Source of the DNA: Dehalococcoidia bacterium
Lineage (GTDB): Bacteria > Chloroflexota > Dehalococcoidia > GIF9 > AB-539-J10
Direction of reading: 5' to 3'
Assembly (NCBI GenBank): GCA_030602865.1
Contig: JAUVYX010000032.1
Coordinates: forward strand, 1 to 8,020
DNA length: 8,020 nt
Made by a program: the position numbers and the translations under genes. This document shows, piece by piece, positions 1 through 6,711 of this stretch; position 1 is the stretch's first letter; the number at the start of each line of letters is the position of its first letter. Below the pieces are notes generated by a model. The model was not told the origin of the DNA, ran no database searches, and worked only from the letters and a program-made list of their open reading frames with translations.

Positions 1-79
1 GTTGATAGCAATTGGTATTGCGCTGTGTGTGGCTTTCCCTCAAATTGTCCTCTGGCTACCACAGGCCATGATCAAATAA
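1..79 (+). CDS. dctM: TRAP transporter large permease (DctM), C-terminal end only
   Basis: Only the last 25 codons lie in the window, read in the frame beginning at base 2 and ending at TAA 77-79. The peptide is hydrophobic, as expected of a last membrane helix, and ends VLWLPQAMIK. The complete dctM on the other strand ends VLWLPNAMIK after a similar hydrophobic run, and this match is the main evidence for identity. DctM is the 12-helix, ion-coupled permease subunit of tripartite ATP-independent periplasmic transporters, working in the inner membrane with DctQ and a substrate-binding DctP. The matching dctP and dctQ should lie to the left of the window. The LarA-like gene begins about 60 bases later on the same strand with no terminator between, so the two are probably co-transcribed. 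The family call from 25 residues is good but not certain. Confidence 0.75.
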   Translation, partial: LIAIGIALCVAFPQIVLWLPQAMIK

Positions 80-127
80 AGTTGTGAAAGTCGAATAACT
101 TGGAATAGAGTAAGTATTACAATGAAT

Positions 128-132
128 GGAGG
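128..132 (+). promoter_or_regulatory. Shine-Dalgarno GGAGG that fixes the LarA-like start
   Basis: GGAGG lies 8 bases upstream of the ATG at 141. The longer in-frame ATG at 126 would place this motif inside the coding region and has no purine-rich site in front of it. The start at 141 is therefore preferred. Confidence 0.75.
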
Positions 133-140
133 CCTTATAT

Positions 141-1442
141 ATGGGTAGGCACTATGTCAAAGTACCACAAATGCCCTGGTATGGTGATACAGAACTTGAA
201 ATAGACTTCCCTGAATCGTGGAATGTTGAGGTAGCTTATATGCATGGCCATAATGCCCCACCTTTAAGTGATAATGGTATAAGGAAGGCTTTTGGTAATC
301 CTATAGGCAGCAGAACCATAAGAGAGTTGGCTAAAGGTAAAAAAGAGGTAGTAATAGTCTTTGATGATATGACGCGCCCGACACCTTCTGCTGTGGTGAT
401 CCCCTATGTATTGGAGGAGCTTGCCGCTGCAGGAATACCTGATGCTAACATCCGATTCATCTCAGCCCCTGGAACTCATGGTAAGATGAATGGAATAGAA
501 CTAAGGAAGAAGCTGGGAGAAGAGGTTATGGGCAGGTTCATGGTCTATAATCACAATCCTTACGAAAATTGCACCCCTGTGGGATTTACCAGCAGAGGCA
601 CACCAGTACAGATTAATAGTGAATTTATGGCCTGTGACCTGAAAATCGCTATTGGTGCCATTGTTCCACATCCACTTGTTGGATTTGGCGGTGGCGCAAA
701 GATTATCATCCCTGGTGTTACGTCCATGGAGACCATACTTGCAAATCATGTAAGGAATGGACTTTTTTCGCCATCAACTCCCATAGGCATAATTGAAGGA
801 AATGCAATGACGCAGGATAATAATGAAGCAGCCAGGATGGTTGGGCTTGACGTGAAAATAGACGCTATTATAAATCTGAAGAGAGAGATAACTGCTCTAT
901 TTGTTGGCGATGTTGTCGCAGAGTACGAAGAGGGAGTGAAGTTAGCCAAGGAGCATTATGCTACAGACATGATTGAGAATTGCGATATCTGTGTTGCCAA
1001 TTGCTGGGCTAAGGGGAATGAGATGGGTTTGGCTCTTCGGAGAGCTGATCCTCTTCTGGCCTCTGGGAAAGCAGGCGAAATGATATTGCTGGTGACCACT
1101 CCAGAGGGACAAATAAATCATTATCTATGCAAGCGTTTTGGCAAGAAGCTTGGTGGTAGAGCATGGATCCCCAGGACTACATTACCGCCCAACACTAAAA
1201 GGCTTACTATTATGCAATCATATGGTGATAGAGCTGGTATTGATTGGATAGCACCGCTTGATTCTGTTGAAGTGATGAAGACATGGGGTGAAGTAATTCA
1301 AGCTCTGGAGAGCAGATATCCCTCTAAAGTGAAAGTAGCAGTTATCCCGGATGGTACGATACAATATTTTCCTGCTGCTTCAGCATCAGGTCAGTCACTT
1401 AGAAGTGAGGACCGTAGTGCGGACCTAACAACAGTGAAATAA
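141..1442 (+). CDS. LarA-like nickel-pincer racemase/epimerase family protein (DUF2088)
   Basis: This 433-residue protein belongs to the lactate racemase LarA family, whose members racemise or epimerise 2-hydroxy acids by hydride transfer using a nickel-pincer nucleotide tethered to lysine. The N-terminal domain carries DDMTRPTP (D76 and R79 match LarA D72 and R75) and APGTHG (H113 matches H108). The signature HPLVGFGGGAK supplies H177 and K187, the cofactor-anchoring lysine. NH at 202-203 supplies the match to H200. The spacings of 10 and 16 residues between these three are exactly those of LarA. The C-terminal domain differs: where LarA has Q295 and K298 in a D-Q-N-L-Y-Q type segment, this protein has CWAKGNEMGLALRRA (about 288-302). 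Characterised homologues act on lactate, malate, 2-hydroxyglutarate or gluconate, so the substrate is open. The cofactor-building genes larB, larC and larE are not in view. It follows a TRAP permease gene and ends before an intrinsic terminator. Confidence 0.88.
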   Translation: MGRHYVKVPQMPWYGDTELEIDFPESWNVEVAYMHGHNAPPLSDNGIRKAFGNPIGSRTIRELAKGKKEVVIVFDDMTRPTPSAVVIPYVLEELAAAGIPDANIRFISAPGTHGKMNGIELRKKLGEEVMGRFMVYNHNPYENCTPVGFTSRGTPVQINSEFMACDLKIAIGAIVPHPLVGFGGGAKIIIPGVTSMETILANHVRNGLFSPSTPIGIIEGNAMTQDNNEAARMVGLDVKIDAIINLKREITALFVGDVVAEYEEGVKLAKEHYATDMIENCDICVANCWAKGNEMGLALRRADPLLASGKAGEMILLVTTPEGQINHYLCKRFGKKLGGRAWIPRTTLPPNTKRLTIMQSYGDRAGIDWIAPLDSVEVMKTWGEVIQALESRYPSKVKVAVIPDGTIQYFPAASASGQSLRSEDRSADLTTVK

Positions 1443-1482
1443 TGGATTTTGACTTGGTTTTATGCCTCTTAAGGCTCATGGG

Positions 1483-1536
1483 AAAAGCGGGGGTGCATGT
1501 AGTTGTATATTGAAAACATCATCGCCCCCGCTTTTT
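1483..1536 (+). terminator. Intrinsic terminator after the LarA-like gene
   Basis: AAAAGCGGGGG (1483-1493) pairs perfectly with CCCCCGCTTTT (1525-1535), and a GT/CG pair inside extends the stem by two. The run of T ends at 1536. The loop is long (about 27 bases) and can itself pair ATGT (1497-1500) with ACAT (1516-1519). The GC core followed by U residues is typical of rho-independent termination. It separates the dctM/LarA unit from the corrinoid unit. Confidence 0.85.
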
Positions 1537-1615
1537 AAAAGGATTACAAGTCAAATATCTAACTACTGGTACTTAATTAATAAGAGAAATATTAGGCTAA
1601 AGGAGGTTTATCTTT

Positions 1616-2278
1616 ATGGCTGGAGAAAACTATCTGGCAATACTGAAGCAAGGTGTTATCAACCTTGACTTCGATGCCGTCAAGAAGGCTGCCCAGGATG
1701 CGATGGATGCTGGAATAGACCCCAGTACAGCAATAACCGAAGGCATGGTTCCTGGCATGGCAATCGTGGGGGAAAAATTTGAGACCGGAGAGTATTTCCT
1801 TTCCGAGCTAGTTGTAGCAGGGGAAGTCATGAAGGAAGGCGTGGAGGTTATCAATCCTTACATAAAAGCAGATGATTCCGGTAAATCGCAAAAAATAAAA
1901 GCAGTGCTGGCTTCGGTAGAAGGGGACAACCACGATCTTGGCAAGAACATAGTGCGTACTTTGCTGGGAGTACAGGGATTCGAGGTCATTGACCTGGGAA
2001 TGGATGTCACCGCTGACGTCATCGTTGACGCAGTCAGGGAACACAAACCCGCTGTACTGGGATTGTCAGCGCTGCTCACGATGACTATGCCCAAGATGGG
2101 AGAGGTGATAGAGGCACTGAAATCTGCTGGTATTAGAGATAAAGTTAAGGTAATCGTCGGTGGTACGCCCGTGACAGATGAATTCGCCACCAGCATCGGC
2201 GCAGACCATCATGCAGCCAATGCACTGGAGGGGGTACAAAAATGCACAGAATGGGTAAAAGCAGAGGGGAGGAGATAA
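1616..2278 (+). CDS. Methyltransferase corrinoid protein (B12-binding, MtaC/MttC/MtvC type)
   Basis: This 220-residue cytoplasmic protein carries a cobalamin cofactor that accepts a methyl group from a substrate-specific methyltransferase and passes it on, usually to tetrahydrofolate or coenzyme M. Residues 1-88 form the N-terminal helical cap domain, with the typical stretch GMAIVGEKFETGEYFLSEL. Residues 92-216 form the Rossmann-like B12 domain: the D-x-H-x-x-G motif (D104, H106, G109) gives H106 as lower cobalt ligand, followed by SALLTMTM (151-158) and VGGTPVT (181-187). The usual GADGYAPDA segment near the end reads GADHHAANA here, a small deviation. The start is supported by AAAGGAGG at 1599-1606, 9 bases upstream. 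The length is normal for the family. A URO-D-type protein follows 5 bases after the stop and is its likely partner. The substrate cannot be read from this subunit. Confidence 0.95.
   Translation: MAGENYLAILKQGVINLDFDAVKKAAQDAMDAGIDPSTAITEGMVPGMAIVGEKFETGEYFLSELVVAGEVMKEGVEVINPYIKADDSGKSQKIKAVLASVEGDNHDLGKNIVRTLLGVQGFEVIDLGMDVTADVIVDAVREHKPAVLGLSALLTMTMPKMGEVIEALKSAGIRDKVKVIVGGTPVTDEFATSIGADHHAANALEGVQKCTEWVKAEGRR
2266..2274 (+). promoter_or_regulatory. Ribosome binding site GGGGAGGAG that fixes the URO-D-like start
   Basis: This purine-rich site lies inside the last codons of the corrinoid gene, 9 bases before ATG 2284. It favours that start over the upstream in-frame ATG at 2242, which would overlap the corrinoid gene by 37 bases, and it implies translational coupling of the two subunits. 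Confidence 0.75.
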
Positions 2279-2283
2279 AGAAT

Positions 2284-3420
2284 ATGACTGAGATGACACG
2301 ATACGAAAGGATAATGACGGCAAGCCGAAAGAAGCGTGCGGATAGGTTGCCCTTCTTTCATTTCTGGAGACATAGCCAGATAGGCTGGGCAGAGCGGGAG
2401 TGTCGAAACAGGGGTATGGGCATGTGCTGGGTAAGGCCTCCCTTTATCCAGAAAATGCATGGTGTAGAAATGACCGAAAAACAGGTGGTCTCATCCGGAA
2501 CAAATGTTCTCCGCCGTACTTATACTACACCAGTAGGCAGTATCTGGCTCGATGAGAAGAGGGGACGTGGTACCGAGCAATGGCATGCATTGCGAAGCTG
2601 GGATGATATTTCACCATGGCAAACTCAACGCCTCATAAAGTCGCCAGAGGATTACAAGGTGCTCAAGTACATGGTGGAAAATACCGAGTACATTGCCGAT
2701 TACTATCCGATTGAACAGGCGATGGATTGGCTGGGTAACGATGGCGTTGTCATTGATGCCTTACCACACTCACCAATGCAGATGTTGATGATTGACTGGA
2801 TAGGCAGCGAGGGAGGACGTTTTTTCATTCATCACGCTAAATATCCCGACCTGGTTGAAGAGCTATACGAGGCTACCTCTAAAAGCAGAGAGGCCATGTA
2901 TGAGATTGCAGCTAAATCGCCAGCTCCCGTTAGCATGTGCGGGGACAACATCGATGGTGTGCTGGTCAATCCAAGACTTTTTGAGAAATATTTCATGCCT
3001 GAATATGAAAAAGAGGCAAAGGCTCTCCATGAACATGGAAAGTTAATGTTTGTTCACATGGATGGCAGGATAGGCAATATCAAGCACCTGATAGCAAAGA
3101 CTCCAATAGATATAATCGAGGCATTCCACGCACCACCCATGGGCGATCTGCCACTAGGTGAGGCGCTTTCCCTCTGGAAGGACAAGGTTATCTGGACCGG
3201 CTATCCCGGCTCCGTTTACACCCTTGGCCCTGAAGCCGTGAAGAAGCATGCGCTTAGCCTGCTGAGAGACGTTATCCCTGGTGACAGACTGGTTTTCGAA
3301 GTTTCTACGGAAAATATAGTGTCCAACGAGAATATGCGAATGCTGACCTCAGTCCTGGAGAACGCGGAACTCCCTCTGACCATGGAGAAGATCGACAAAA
3401 TCGAACGATCGCTGGGCTAA
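2284..3420 (+). CDS. URO-D superfamily protein, probable corrinoid methyltransferase
   Basis: This 378-residue cytoplasmic protein belongs to the uroporphyrinogen decarboxylase superfamily, which includes the corrinoid methyltransferases MtaA, MtbA and CmuA. The N-terminus MTRYERIMTASRKKRADRLP matches the usual opening of the family. Further family features are SMCGDNIDG (217-225), the H-x-D-G segment LMFVHMDGRIGN (H258, D260), IIEAFHAPPMGD (277-288) and the C-terminal GDRLVFEVSTENI (333-345). In MtaA and MtbA the zinc ligands are H-x-C plus a later cysteine; here the cysteine after H258 is replaced by aspartate, and no cysteine appears at the later position, where E339 and E343 are near. It is therefore not a standard thiol-type methyltransferase. 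A true haem-pathway decarboxylase is unlikely because the gene is coupled to a corrinoid protein. It probably moves a methyl group between the corrinoid and an unknown donor such as an O-methyl compound, or between corrinoid and folate; direction and substrate are inference. Confidence 0.85.
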   Translation: MTEMTRYERIMTASRKKRADRLPFFHFWRHSQIGWAERECRNRGMGMCWVRPPFIQKMHGVEMTEKQVVSSGTNVLRRTYTTPVGSIWLDEKRGRGTEQWHALRSWDDISPWQTQRLIKSPEDYKVLKYMVENTEYIADYYPIEQAMDWLGNDGVVIDALPHSPMQMLMIDWIGSEGGRFFIHHAKYPDLVEELYEATSKSREAMYEIAAKSPAPVSMCGDNIDGVLVNPRLFEKYFMPEYEKEAKALHEHGKLMFVHMDGRIGNIKHLIAKTPIDIIEAFHAPPMGDLPLGEALSLWKDKVIWTGYPGSVYTLGPEAVKKHALSLLRDVIPGDRLVFEVSTENIVSNENMRMLTSVLENAELPLTMEKIDKIERSLG

Positions 3421-3438
3421 TAATTAATTACAATTAAC

Positions 3439-3475
3439 GTCTAAGGGGAGGTGCTTTTAGCACCTCCCCTTAGAC
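3439..3475. terminator. Perfect 16-bp hairpin between convergent units, probable bidirectional terminator
   Basis: GTCTAAGGGGAGGTGC (3439-3454) and its exact complement (3460-3475) enclose a 5-base loop, TTTTA. It sits between the stop of the URO-D-like gene and the stop of the convergent dctM. Downstream on the - strand the transcript is U-rich but interrupted (GTTAATTGTAATTAATT). On the + strand there is no U tract. It is therefore best suited to ending the TRAP operon and may act on the + strand as a processing or mRNA-protecting stem. Confidence 0.8.
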
Positions 3476-3522
3476 ACATTCATAAAACCTGCATTGTAAA
3501 CAACCTAGACATCAAACAGGTA

Positions 3523-4854
3523 TTACTTTATCATGGCATTAGGTAACCACAAGACTATATTCGGGACCAGTATCAGGATAACTATACCCACTGCCACTAG
3601 GGACACGATAGGAATAACCCCACGAATTATTGTCGCTGTGGTTATACCCGAATCGGGAGGGACAACCCCTCGCAGGAAGAATATGGCTGGTGCCATTGGC
3701 GGAGTCATGTAAGCCATCTGCAGGTTTACCATGACCATCAGGGCAAACCAGACAGGATCAAAACCAAGTGCAGCGCCAATGGGTGTTATCACTGGTACCA
3801 TGATGAGCAAAATGCCCATCCAGCCAAGGAACATCCCCAGCATGAACAGAATTAAGTGAATAACGGCAAAGGCCCCCCACTTACCACCAGGTGCCGCAAG
3901 AATAAGGTCCGCCACTACATTACCACATCCCTGGCTAAGAAAGACACCGGTAAAGATTGAGGCACCCGTCACTACAACAATGATAAAGGCGCTGGTCTTC
4001 AATGTGGCATAACAGGTCTCCTTTAGCACACGTAGATTGAACTTCTTATAGCCGGCGGCAATAAGCATCGAAACGAAGGCTCCAGCTCCAGCCGCCTCTG
4101 TTGGAGCAGCTATACCAAAGAAGATGCTCCCCAGTACACCCAGGATAAGGAATCCCGGTGGCACAAGCGAGGTGAATAATACACGAATCTTGTAACCCCA
4201 TGTCGCAGCTCTTTCCTCGGGTGGCAAAGATGGTGCAATGCTGGGTTGAAAAAGAGATCTCAGTATAATATAACTACAATAAAGGCCCGATAGTAAAAAT
4301 CCAGGGCCAAATGCCCCCATAAATAGCTTACCCACAGACATTCCTGCCATTGGGCCGTAAAGCACTATCATGATGCTGGGGGGTATCAGTATACCCAGGC
4401 AACCACCGGCGATGATAGATCCACAGGCAAGCTCACGGCCATACCCTCGCTTCAACATTGCAGGAAGAGCTATAAGTCCCAGCATCACAATGGAAGCAGA
4501 GAAGACACCCACACATGCCGCCAGGACAGTTCCGGTTAGCACCGTGGCTATAGCCAGGCTGCCACGCAGGCGGCCTATCCACAGATTCAGCGCATCGAAC
4601 AGTGCTTCCGCCACCCCCGAGCGCTGAATCATTAACCCCATGAAGAGGAATAGCGGTACTGCCAGAAGTGTATAGTTATTTATAGCGCCCAGGGCACGTA
4701 TATACATGAGCTTTAAGGATACAGGACCACTTATCAGCAGCCCCATGAACATGCCCACACCACCTATGCAGAACGCCAGTGGGTAGCCGGTCAGTACCAA
4801 TAGCAACATACCCGCGAACATCACGATAGTAATGGTCTCTGGACTCAAATTCAT
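3523..4854 (-). CDS. dctM: TRAP transporter large permease DctM
   Basis: This 443-residue, highly hydrophobic protein is the main permease of a TRAP transporter, moving a periplasmically captured solute through the inner membrane with sodium or protons. About 12 membrane helices are visible. Family signatures include GYPLAFCIGGVGMFMG (23-38), the re-entrant-loop motif GILIPPSIMIVLYG (154-167), IAAPTEAAGAGAF (248-260) and YMTPPMAPAIFFLRGV (382-397). The length matches the family norm. Its ATG overlaps the dctQ stop as ATGA (4851-4854), so translation is coupled. It is the last gene of dctPQM and ends about 50 bases before the shared hairpin. Its C-terminus VLWLPNAMIK matches the truncated permease at the left edge, showing that two paralogous TRAP systems lie close together. 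The substrate is set by DctP. Confidence 0.96.
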   Translation of the reverse strand: MNLSPETITIVMFAGMLLLVLTGYPLAFCIGGVGMFMGLLISGPVSLKLMYIRALGAINNYTLLAVPLFLFMGLMIQRSGVAEALFDALNLWIGRLRGSLAIATVLTGTVLAACVGVFSASIVMLGLIALPAMLKRGYGRELACGSIIAGGCLGILIPPSIMIVLYGPMAGMSVGKLFMGAFGPGFLLSGLYCSYIILRSLFQPSIAPSLPPEERAATWGYKIRVLFTSLVPPGFLILGVLGSIFFGIAAPTEAAGAGAFVSMLIAAGYKKFNLRVLKETCYATLKTSAFIIVVVTGASIFTGVFLSQGCGNVVADLILAAPGGKWGAFAVIHLILFMLGMFLGWMGILLIMVPVITPIGAALGFDPVWFALMVMVNLQMAYMTPPMAPAIFFLRGVVPPDSGITTATIIRGVIPIVSLVAVGIVILILVPNIVLWLPNAMIK

Positions 4855-5387
4855 AGCTCTTCCGCCTTTCCCACAAGCTCTTCGCCGGTCTTGAGAGAGA
4901 TTATATTTTTAATAAGGTAGGACACCGCAGCCACCAGAAACAGCACAAAGGCGATAGCTACTGCCACCCTCCACGGCCAAAGGATAGGCATCCAGATTCC
5001 GTAGTCCGATCGCGTCCCCTGTATAAACACCCGTAAGGCTTCCTTCCAAGCATCCTGCATTATAATGATGATCATTGGCAAAGCGAGAACGACAGTCCCG
5101 ATTATATCTACAATGTGACGATATTTATTAGAGGCACGTTCATATATAACGTCAATCCTCACGTGTACGTTATGCAACAATGAATACCCAGCCCCAAGCA
5201 TCATCATAGTACCACCAACCATATAGCTCAGGTCAAAAGCCCAGACGGTTGGCGCATTGAACAGATACCTCGCCAGGACCTCATAGACCATCATAGCGAT
5301 CAACACCAGTATCAGGAAGCTGACGCATTTACCGAGATTATCGGTAAATGCGTCAGCCGCTCGATATATTCGTCTCAGAATATTCAT
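4851..5387 (-). CDS. dctQ: TRAP transporter small permease DctQ
   Basis: This 178-residue membrane protein has four predicted helices (about 20-42, 48-70, 93-112 and 139-161). The DctQ signatures are present: RYLFNAPTVW (40-49), the H-x-R-x-D motif HVRID (75-79), and a P-W-rich region before the last helix (WMPILWPWR, 132-140). DctQ pairs with DctM to form the transmembrane unit that docks DctP. Its stop overlaps the start of dctM by 4 bases. The dctP stop lies 24 bases upstream, and only a weak ribosome site (TGAGA) precedes the ATG. The unusual point is a perfect 17-bp inverted repeat that occupies codons 11-23 exactly, described as a separate entry. It could hold dctQ and dctM expression below that of dctP. 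Confidence 0.95.
   Translation of the reverse strand: MNILRRIYRAADAFTDNLGKCVSFLILVLIAMMVYEVLARYLFNAPTVWAFDLSYMVGGTMMMLGAGYSLLHNVHVRIDVIYERASNKYRHIVDIIGTVVLALPMIIIIMQDAWKEALRVFIQGTRSDYGIWMPILWPWRVAVAIAFVLFLVAAVSYLIKNIISLKTGEELVGKAEEL
5319..5357. repeat. Perfect 17-bp inverted repeat inside dctQ codons 11-23
   Basis: GCTGACGCATTTACCGA (5319-5335) and its exact complement (5341-5357) enclose a 5-base loop, GATTA on the + strand. The dctQ message would form a 17-bp stem beginning about 30 bases after the start codon. The arms encode residues 11-16 (ADAFTD) and 18-23 (LGKCVS), so the structure is built within normal DctQ coding sequence. It is distinct in sequence from the two terminator hairpins and has no U tract. 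Confidence 0.95.
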
Positions 5388-5411
5388 AGCGGTCTCATTT
5401 CAGCAGTCACA

Positions 5412-6554
5412 CTACGAAATTCCGTGTTCCTTACCGTAGTCTCGTATGGCTTTGATGTTGGGCAGCATTTCAGATGCCAAACCACGATACACTTCCAAGA
5501 AGGCATACTGGTTATCGTAGACTTCCTTGTACCATGCATCCTCTTTCCCAAACTGCTCCCACATTTCATCAGCCCTGGCGACGATCCACGCCTGGACATC
5601 CATTGGCAGTGGTTCTACAATGCAGCCATAGTCCTTGACAGCCTGTCGGGCCTTAGCATCCTCAATAGCCAGCATGTTACCGATATCGAATGTCTTGGCA
5701 ATACATGCTCTTTTCACTGCGAACTTGATGTCGTCGGGGAGTTCATTCCATGAGTTCTTATTAACCATTAGATAATGCACATTGCCTGGGGAATGTACGC
5801 CAGGGGAATACCAGTAATCGGCGATTTCATTAAAGCCCAGGGCATAGTTTCCAGCAGGAGTGCCCAGTTCACAGGCATCTATCACACCTCGCTCCAGCGC
5901 AGGGTAAACCTCGGCACCTGGCAGGGTAACTATGGCAGCTCCAGATTGCTCCAGGATCTTGCCCCAGTATCCAAATGTCCGTATCTTCAGGCCCTTGTAG
6001 TCCTCCTTCCTGGTGATGGGTACCGTTGACATGAGCTCATCCTCAGCCCCCTGCATATCAACCTGTTCTGCCACCAATACATTGGTGAAACCTGCCTTTT
6101 GAAGTGCCTCATTTTGCAGAGCCATGCCATCACCCATATGGGTCCATGCCGACATCTCAGGGGATGTAGGGCCACAGGCAAACTGATTGAAGAGGTCAGC
6201 CACATAGCCAAACTTGCCTCTCTCATCCGCTAGGGTTATATGTGCTCCATCCAGGATGCCATCCTGGATGCCTTCCAACCCCTCGTAAGCCGGCGTTATC
6301 GCCCCCGGCCCATGAAAGGTAATCTTCAGGCGCCCACCGGTCAGTGCGAGGATGTCTTTTTCCAACAGCTCTGCAACCGCCAGGCTGGTTGGTGTGCCTA
6401 AGGAATAGGTACTCTGTACATTCCAGGTAAAAATCTCCGCCTCAGGCGCTGGTGCTGGCACTTCACCTGGACCTGCCTTTGGAGCGCACCCCACCACTAC
6501 CAGGGCAAAAATAGTCATTGCTGACACCAGCAGTACTACTAACTTAGATTTCAT
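5412..6554 (-). CDS. dctP: TRAP substrate-binding lipoprotein DctP, TakP/lactate-like branch
   Basis: This 380-residue protein captures the transported solute outside the membrane and delivers it to DctQM. A lipoprotein signal peptide is clear: positive start MKSK, hydrophobic stretch to residue 22, lipobox VVGC with C23 as lipidated cysteine, then a Pro/Ala-rich linker to about 39. The mature domain shows the DctP signature region: YKGLKIRTF with R192, the carboxylate-binding arginine of the family, LPGAEVYPALERGVIDACE (211-229), and DYWYSPGVHSPGN (246-258). The last two segments resemble TakP (2-oxo acids) and the Thermus lactate-binding protein rather than sialic acid or C4-dicarboxylate binders; that is family inference. 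The start is fixed by GGAGGT at 6561-6566, 6 bases upstream. It is first in dctPQM, behind a strong promoter and a leader of about 120 bases. With the LarA-like gene nearby, a 2-hydroxy or 2-oxo acid ligand is plausible but unproven. Confidence 0.95.
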   Translation of the reverse strand: MKSKLVVLLVSAMTIFALVVVGCAPKAGPGEVPAPAPEAEIFTWNVQSTYSLGTPTSLAVAELLEKDILALTGGRLKITFHGPGAITPAYEGLEGIQDGILDGAHITLADERGKFGYVADLFNQFACGPTSPEMSAWTHMGDGMALQNEALQKAGFTNVLVAEQVDMQGAEDELMSTVPITRKEDYKGLKIRTFGYWGKILEQSGAAIVTLPGAEVYPALERGVIDACELGTPAGNYALGFNEIADYWYSPGVHSPGNVHYLMVNKNSWNELPDDIKFAVKRACIAKTFDIGNMLAIEDAKARQAVKDYGCIVEPLPMDVQAWIVARADEMWEQFGKEDAWYKEVYDNQYAFLEVYRGLASEMLPNIKAIRDYGKEHGIS

Positions 6555-6558
6555 TTTT

Positions 6559-6611
6559 TTACCTCCAAATACTATTTGCCACCAGCATTAGACTAAACAC
6601 ATTCCTTACAT
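6559..6611 (-). promoter_or_regulatory. dctP leader with a second Shine-Dalgarno and three tiny reading frames
   Basis: In the dctP 5' leader, AGGAGGT (6618-6624) is followed 6 bases later by ATG-TAA (6606-6611), a start directly followed by a stop. Next is a four-codon frame, M-C-L-V-stop (6588-6602), whose TAATG junction opens a nine-codon frame, M-L-V-A-N-S-I-W-R-stop (6559-6588). The last frame ends 4 bases before the dctP ATG and contains the dctP ribosome site. They may be chance or may modulate ribosome loading. Confidence 0.4.
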
Positions 6612-6683
6612 CTTCCCACCTCCTTCTTCCGTAATGAAGGCAAGTAAATATAGACAATCTATGTAGTAATAGTATATGCAGCA

Positions 6684-6711
6684 ATTATATACGCAGATAA
6701 ATAATTGTCAA
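6684..6711 (-). promoter_or_regulatory. Consensus sigma70 promoter for dctPQM
   Basis: On the - strand a perfect -35 TTGACA (6706-6711) and a perfect -10 TATAAT (6684-6689) are separated by 16 bases. Transcription would begin near 6677, giving a leader of about 123 bases before dctP. No other promoter candidate in this stretch comes near the consensus so closely. Confidence 0.8.

Noticed and set aside
126..140. Longer start for the LarA-like gene at ATG 126
   Set aside because: It would put the GGAGG site inside the gene and has no ribosome site of its own; ATG 141 is 8 bases from GGAGG.
1537..1598. Possible cobalamin riboswitch or strong promoter ahead of the corrinoid gene
   Set aside because: The stretch is too short for a riboswitch with the B12-box fold, and no -35/-10 pair with acceptable spacing stood out (TTACAA at 1544 has only a poor -10).
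1808..2196. Two antisense open frames across the corrinoid gene
   Set aside because: They are byproducts of the corrinoid coding sequence, with low-complexity translations and no start signals.
2242..2283. Longer start for the URO-D-like gene at ATG 2242
   Set aside because: It would overlap the corrinoid gene by 37 bases with residues unlike the family, while ATG 2284 has a strong ribosome site and yields the usual family N-terminus.
5424..5753. Open frame of 109 codons on the + strand across dctP
   Set aside because: It lies wholly antisense to a well-supported dctP, has no ribosome site, and its translation matches no family I recognise.
6249..6269. 9-bp inverted repeat with 3-base spacer inside dctP
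   Set aside because: It comes from codons of a small peptide repeat (GIQD-GILD) and is short; there is no sign of a role beyond coding.
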